Positions 4,925 through 7,875 of a DNA stretch of 7,875 nucleotides are shown here, in pieces. Position 1 is the first letter of the stretch. Each line of letters begins with the position of its first letter. The stretch spans positions 1 through 7,875 of the forward strand of contig JAFOBK010000025.1 in NCBI GenBank assembly GCA_017381835.1, given 5' to 3'. A program made the position numbers and the translations under genes. The notes below the pieces were generated by a model. It worked only from the letters and a program-made list of their open reading frames with translations. It was not told where the DNA came from and searched no databases. This DNA is from Oscillospiraceae bacterium. Lineage in GTDB: Bacteria; Bacillota_A; Clostridia; Oscillospirales; Oscillospiraceae.

Positions 4925-6799
4925 TCAGACCATATCCAGGGTGACAACATTGGTTTTTGCGGTTTTGCCATACTGATCGGTGACAACGCAGTAAATTTCG
5001 CGGCCATCGGTCTTTTGGCTCATTTTGCAGCTGTAGGTGGCAGCTGTTATGGAGGACTTGCTGAATTTACTGCCGCCGGCATTTTTGACATACCACTGAT
5101 AGCTGAGACCGTCGCCTGCCGCTTCAAAGGTCACGGTGGCGGTTTTTCCTTCTGCAGCAGTCACACTCTTGGGTTGGGCAGTAATGGTAGCTGCCATTCG
5201 AAGAATGATCGTCTTGGACTTGACGGTGTTTCCGTATTTATCGGTAACAACACAGTAAACCAGGCGATCCTTGGACTTGTCATTCATTTTGCAGGAATAG
5301 GTTGCCGAAGTGACAGAGGATTTGCTGTACTTGCTGCTTCCTGCGTTCTTGATGTACCACTGATAGCTGAGACCGTCACCGGAGGCTTCCAGGGTCACCT
5401 TTGCGGTCTTGCCGGATTTTACGTAGGTGTTCTTAGGTTCGGCAGTGACAGAAGCGGCTTCCCGGATCATCACAGTTTTCGTCTGCACTTCATTGCCGTA
5501 AATGTCTGTGACGATACACAGAACCCGGCGGTCTTTGGCTTTTTCACTCATCTTGCAGGTGTAGGTGGGGCCGGTCACAGAGGCCTTACTGTATTTGCTG
5601 CCTCCTGCATTTTTGATGTACCACTGATAGGTTAGACCATCGCCCTTTGCTTTCACGGTGACTTTCGCGGTACTGCCCATTTTGGCATAGGCAGTTTTTG
5701 GCTGGGTGGTGATTTCTACGGAGGGCATACCGTCCCGGGTGATGGTCAAAACATCGCTGACATCCATGTAGCCGGTGTCCGTGCGCACACGAAGAACAGC
5801 TTCATAGACTTCTCCTTCGTTGATATACTGCCAGTATTGATGGTCCTCCCGGTTGGGTTGATGCCAGGTAGCTTCGCCTACCTTGCGGTAGAATAATTTT
5901 GCGACACCGGTGGGGTCTTCCCAGGTTGTCACGGCGGTGCCGTTATCTACGGTGCAGTTCAGCTTCAGCGGCGCATATACCCGCACCGGGATGCTGCGCC
6001 GCAGACCGGAAATAACAAAGGTAACCTCTGTGGTTCCCTCTGCCACACCGGTAAGACTTCTGCCGCTCACTTTTGCAACAGAGGAGTTGGCGGAGACAAG
6101 CTCATAACAATCGCCTAAAATAACGGGGTAGGAATTATAGTTCAGAACAAAAGGCACATTCTGCGTTTTTCCTTTCAGAAGCAGCAGGTTTCCGTCCTGG
6201 TCTGTGGGAAAAAACTGGGGATCGAGCAGAGAGGACTTGGTCTGAACCGTTGCGGTAACTTCTTTTGCATAAGAAGCGGTGCACACAATTCCGGAACTTC
6301 CGCTGCTGAACAACTGAATCCAGTAACAGCCGCCTTCCTGGGAATAAAAGCAGCCGATGCCGACGCTGACATGATTGTCCATTACCATATTGGTATAGTG
6401 TCCCGGAGAGTTATACCATGATTCGGACACACTTTCTGCATCTTTATGGCCTTTTGCGGCATTTTCAGCAACGACACCTTTGCGAAATGTTTCACCGGCA
6501 TTATCCAAAATTGTGAAGCAGTTTTCTCCGTTGGGGCGGTCATGGCCATAAAGCATGACCAGCTCCGCTGCCCGCTGCATAGCAAGCTCGGTCAGTTCCT
6601 GGTCCAGAACAACAGGGTCAACACCTGCCTCGGCCCGATACTGATTTACATATTTAAGAACTTCCTGACTCTTCTGATAATCGTAATAGCCATCGTAAGA
6701 GACAGTGATGATCTCATCCGTCTCAGCGGCCGCAGCGGGAACTGCCAGCAGGATCAGCAGAGCCAGGATCGGAAGAATCACGCGTAAATATTTTTTCAT
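4925..6799 (-). CDS. Secreted CAP/SCP-domain protein with three C-terminal Ig-like repeats
   Basis: A 624-residue exported protein. Residues 1-25 form a Sec signal peptide (MKKYLRVILP, a hydrophobic core, then PAAAA before ETDE). Residues about 45-165 are a CAP (SCP/PR-1-like) domain: VNQYRAEAGVDPVVLD, the cavity histidines H86 (YGHDRPNGENCF) and H134 (SWYNSPGHYTNMVM), and E112 in AENAAKGH. Residues about 205-275 look like a Big_2 bacterial Ig-like domain (SVAKVSGRSLTGVAEGTTEVT), and 277-357 like an Fn3-type segment. Residues 361-624 are three 88-residue Ig-like repeats, each with a YQWY core and two cysteines 13 apart. There is no LPXTG, SLH or C-terminal membrane anchor, so the protein is probably released or held non-covalently. 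Bacterial CAP domains have no agreed function. GAGGGG precedes ATG 6799 by 9 nt, and the gene is monocistronic between its own promoter and terminator. Confidence 0.92.
   Translation of the reverse strand: MKKYLRVILPILALLILLAVPAAAAETDEIITVSYDGYYDYQKSQEVLKYVNQYRAEAGVDPVVLDQELTELAMQRAAELVMLYGHDRPNGENCFTILDNAGETFRKGVVAENAAKGHKDAESVSESWYNSPGHYTNMVMDNHVSVGIGCFYSQEGGCYWIQLFSSGSSGIVCTASYAKEVTATVQTKSSLLDPQFFPTDQDGNLLLLKGKTQNVPFVLNYNSYPVILGDCYELVSANSSVAKVSGRSLTGVAEGTTEVTFVISGLRRSIPVRVYAPLKLNCTVDNGTAVTTWEDPTGVAKLFYRKVGEATWHQPNREDHQYWQYINEGEVYEAVLRVRTDTGYMDVSDVLTITRDGMPSVEITTQPKTAYAKMGSTAKVTVKAKGDGLTYQWYIKNAGGSKYSKASVTGPTYTCKMSEKAKDRRVLCIVTDIYGNEVQTKTVMIREAASVTAEPKNTYVKSGKTAKVTLEASGDGLSYQWYIKNAGSSKYSKSSVTSATYSCKMNDKSKDRLVYCVVTDKYGNTVKSKTIILRMAATITAQPKSVTAAEGKTATVTFEAAGDGLSYQWYVKNAGGSKFSKSSITAATYSCKMSQKTDGREIYCVVTDQYGKTAKTNVVTLDMV
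4928..5719 (-). repeat. Three tandem 264-bp coding repeats (Ig-like domains)
   Basis: The encoded residues repeat with an exact period of 88: P367/P455/P543, W393/W481/W569, C415/C503/C591 and C428/C516/C604. The units are about 5456-5719, 5192-5455 and 4928-5191. The nucleotide match is high around the YQWY-KNAG segment, for example ACCACTGATAGCTGAGACCG on the plus strand in two units, with close variants in the third. This indicates duplication of a whole domain, and recombination could change the copy number. Confidence 0.9.
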
Positions 6800-6832
6800 A
6801 AGAAGTCACCCCTCTTAAGTATTTGCAAGAAA

Positions 6833-6862
6833 AGTATACCAAAAAAGTGCTGTTTGTGTCAA
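6833..6862 (-). promoter_or_regulatory. Promoter of the CAP/Ig-like gene
   Basis: Minus-strand TTGACA (6857-6862, perfect -35) and TATACT (6833-6838, 5 of 6 to -10) are 18 bp apart. A start near 6826 leaves about 27 nt of leader containing the GAGGGG ribosome-binding site. This is one of the best promoter matches in the window. Confidence 0.8.
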
Positions 6863-6880
6863 TTCATCTGCTGAGTTTGC

Positions 6881-6908
6881 AAAAACACCCCGGCGATATT
6901 CACCGGGG
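6881..6908 (-). terminator. Intrinsic terminator after the GtrA-family gene
   Basis: CCCCGG (6888-6893) pairs with CCGGGG (6903-6908). The stem extends past one C/A mismatch by GA/TC, with a 3-nt loop. On the minus strand it is followed by TGTTTTT. It begins 7 nt after the gtrA-like stop, a textbook position, and separates that gene from the CAP-gene promoter. Confidence 0.85.
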
Positions 6909-6915
6909 CGATTTC

Positions 6916-7314
6916 TTATTTCTTGCGGAAAGACCAGTATTTATTCAGCAGAAAATTTACGGGAAAGCAAAGCAGGTCATTGATCACCGTCACCACTTCT
7001 TTGGGAATGCCCAGCCAATGCACCCACATAAGGGAAAGCAGGCTGCTCAGGCCGATGCCGGTGATGCTGTAGGTAATATACACCTTGATGAGGGATTCCT
7101 TCCAGGGAGCGCCGGGGGCGCAGAATACATAGCGCCGGTTAAAGAAAAATGCCCAGGCTACGCTGATCACAAAGCCGAAAAACTGGGCAATCAGGAAATC
7201 AAAGCCGGAAAACCAGGCCAAGGACCGCAAAGCCCATAGAACTAAATTGTATATACCCAGATTCACCAGGGCGCTGCTGAATCCTACCAGGGCAAACAGA
7301 GCCATCTGTACCAT
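6916..7314 (-). CDS. GtrA-family polytopic membrane protein
   Basis: A small four-helix membrane protein of the GtrA/DPMS family (132 residues from this start). Members are thought to move or organise lipid-linked sugars for cell-surface glycosylation, often next to glycosyltransferases; none is present here. Predicted membrane helices are about 3-28 (ALFALVGFSSALVNLGIYN), 40-58 (FLIAQFFGFVISVAWAFFF), 75-95 and 100-125. Family signatures are the Asn-Arg loop FNRRYVF after helix 2 and the terminal NFLLNKYWSFRKK. The start is uncertain. ATG 7314 follows GGAGG (7328-7332) with a long 13-nt spacer. ATG 7335 adds seven residues but has no ribosome-binding site. A TTG at 7377 lies inside the upstream terminator. 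The substrate cannot be inferred from the neighbours. Confidence 0.85.
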   Translation of the reverse strand: MVQMALFALVGFSSALVNLGIYNLVLWALRSLAWFSGFDFLIAQFFGFVISVAWAFFFNRRYVFCAPGAPWKESLIKVYITYSITGIGLSSLLSLMWVHWLGIPKEVVTVINDLLCFPVNFLLNKYWSFRKK

Positions 7315-7348
7315 GCGTTTTCCACTTCCTCCCATAGAAACTTGCGTA

Positions 7349-7377
7349 AGCATACCACAAAAAACAGGCGGGGACAA
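7349..7377 (-). promoter_or_regulatory. Candidate gtrA-like promoter nested in the upstream terminator
   Basis: On the minus strand TTGTCC (7372-7377, 4 of 6) and TATGCT (7349-7354, 4 of 6) have an ideal 17-bp spacer. The -35 box lies in the loop and descending arm of the terminator hairpin, and the spacer includes the T-tract. A start near 7342 supports the ATG 7314 choice. It is tentative because both boxes are imperfect. Confidence 0.4.
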
Positions 7378-7394
7378 GTCCCCGCCTGCTTTTT
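7355..7394. terminator. Strong bidirectional-type intrinsic terminator
   Basis: CAGGCGGGGAC (7365-7375) is fully complementary to GTCCCCGCCTG (7378-7388). The minus strand continues TTTTTTGTGG and the plus strand CTTTTT, so it could work both ways. It starts about 13 nt after the stop of the desulforedoxin-like gene and should end that transcript. There is no plus-strand gene for it to serve. Confidence 0.9.
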
Positions 7395-7401
7395 GTGAAG
7401 T

Positions 7402-7731
7402 TCAGTCCAGGATCTCCATCAGTCTGCCGCAGCAGAAGGGGACTACCTCGCCGGCCTTTGCATGAACGGTTTTGTTGCAGGTGACGCAGTATACATCGGT
7501 GTCGTAGGGGGCGCGGATCTCGGGAACAGCATTCTTCTCCTGCTCATTGAGGCCTTCGATATGGAAGGATGCGGTCCTATTCTCGGAAGGCATATAAGTG
7601 CCGATAGGCTGCAGGGATTTGTTTGCGCCCAGGCAGTTGCCCAGCTTGATCCACAGGGCTTCCAGCTCGGCGGTTTCGGCTGCGTGCTCAGGGGTGAAGG
7701 TCACAATGTCTTTATCAATACGGATTTTCAT
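7402..7731 (-). CDS. Small protein with C-terminal desulforedoxin-like Cys4 site
   Basis: A 109-residue soluble protein with no signal peptide or membrane segment. The C-terminal part (about 76-109) has C82-x2-C85 and C100-C101-G-x-x-M (DVYCVTCNKTVH, then PFCCGRLMEIL). This is the CxxC...CC-G-x-x-M pattern of desulforedoxin and the N-terminal domain of desulfoferrodoxin, where four Cys bind one iron; zinc is possible. Residues 1-75, including ELEALWIKLGNCLG and ASFHIEGLNEQEK, match no family I recognise, and the superoxide reductase domain is absent. An electron-transfer or metal-sensing role is inference only. ATG 7731 has AGGAG 8 nt upstream. The gene stands alone between two strong terminators, with a small palindrome in its leader. 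Confidence 0.8.
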   Translation of the reverse strand: MKIRIDKDIVTFTPEHAAETAELEALWIKLGNCLGANKSLQPIGTYMPSENRTASFHIEGLNEQEKNAVPEIRAPYDTDVYCVTCNKTVHAKAGEVVPFCCGRLMEILD

Positions 7732-7750
7732 AATATATTCTCCTCTCTTG

Positions 7751-7766
7751 GTTAGCGTATGCTAAC
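7751..7766. promoter_or_regulatory. Palindrome in the leader of the desulforedoxin-like gene
   Basis: GTTAGC-GTAT-GCTAAC is a perfect inverted repeat with 6-bp arms and a 4-bp centre, about 10 nt upstream of the AGGAG site, with another GTTAG at 7772-7776. It could be a repressor operator or a small RNA hairpin near the ribosome-binding site. The half-sites resemble GTTAGC-type metal-regulator boxes, but no regulator can be named. Confidence 0.45.
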
Positions 7767-7776
7767 TTCTTGTTAG

Positions 7777-7809
7777 AAAAACCGCCGGTCCCGGTGTGGG
7801 GACCGGCGG
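7777..7809 (-). terminator. Intrinsic terminator of an upstream unit
   Basis: CCGCCGGTCCC (7782-7792) is fully complementary to GGGACCGGCGG (7799-7809), with a 6-nt loop. The minus strand follows with TTTTT (7777-7781). This is a strong terminator for transcription entering from the right edge. Confidence 0.88.
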
Positions 7810-7875
7810 AAACTCGTCGGATATTTTTCAAGATGCAGGGTTTCGAACCGGGTGGGCCCAATGGTGTATCGTTCA
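7810..7875. other. Unassigned sequence at the right edge
   Basis: No gene can be assigned. On the minus strand one frame has TGA at both 7873-7875 and 7829-7831. Another is open from the edge but stops at 7773-7775, after running through the terminator stem. The third runs through the terminator and on into the next gene's start. The GGTTCGAAACC motif (about 7838-7848) recalls a tRNA T-arm, but its flanks do not pair as one. This may be the 3' end of an RNA gene, a 3' untranslated region, or a coding end that overlaps the terminator. Confidence 0.3.

Noticed and set aside
4928..5719. The regularly spaced repeats as a CRISPR-like array
   Set aside because: The 264-bp period is in frame and encodes Ig-like domains; there are no short identical repeats with unique spacers.
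7838..7875. Possible tRNA or tRNA T-arm at the right edge (GGTTCGAAACC)
   Set aside because: With the loop placed as in a tRNA, the five flanking bases on each side do not pair, and there is no acceptor stem or CCA end; only a 4-bp local pairing remains.
7834..7875. A short plus-strand frame from ATG 7834 running off the edge (MQGFEPGGPNGVSF)
   Set aside because: It has no ribosome-binding site or promoter before it, every other gene is on the minus strand, and GFEP-type peptides often arise from structured-RNA-like DNA.

Overview
The window looks like chromosome from a Clostridia-class Firmicute, probably an Oscillospirales/Ruminococcaceae-type gut anaerobe. This is inferred from the gene order rimP-nusA-ylxR-ylxQ-infB, the short NusA without C-terminal acidic repeats, strong AGGAGG ribosome-binding sites, a secreted CAP protein with Clostridia-style Ig-like repeats, and small palindromic repeats between genes. 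No marker gene fixes the genus. Every gene I can support lies on the minus strand, so the window reads right to left.

Right end (7875 to 6916): a strong intrinsic terminator (7777-7809) closes an upstream unit that cannot be identified. Next come a 109-residue protein with a C-terminal desulforedoxin-like four-cysteine knuckle (7402-7731), a very strong terminator (7355-7394), a GtrA-family membrane protein (6916-7314) and its terminator. Middle (6908 to 3708): a well-formed promoter drives a 624-residue secreted protein made of a CAP/SCP domain, a Big_2-like and an Fn3-like segment and three 88-residue Ig-like repeats. After its terminator comes an ADP-ribosylglycohydrolase-fold protein in which the usual metal-binding aspartates are replaced.

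Left half (3622 to 1): the transcription/translation operon. A good promoter (TTGCAA-17-TATAAT) leads into a short leader with a perfect UUCG-loop hairpin, then rimP (30S maturation), nusA (elongation/termination factor), ylxR/rnpM (RNase P modulator family), ylxQ (L7Ae-family RNA binder) and the first 332 codons of infB (IF-2, running off the left edge). Two unrelated palindromic elements sit in the operon gaps: an 86-bp multi-hairpin repeat between nusA and ylxR, and an ~80-bp near-perfect hairpin between ylxQ and infB.

No mobile element with a transposase, CRISPR array, rRNA or tRNA was found. The main points for a second look are the degenerate ADP-ribosylglycohydrolase, the rimP leader hairpin as a possible NusA-responsive attenuator, and the two palindromic elements inside the core operon. 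I see no convincing wholly new multi-gene system.
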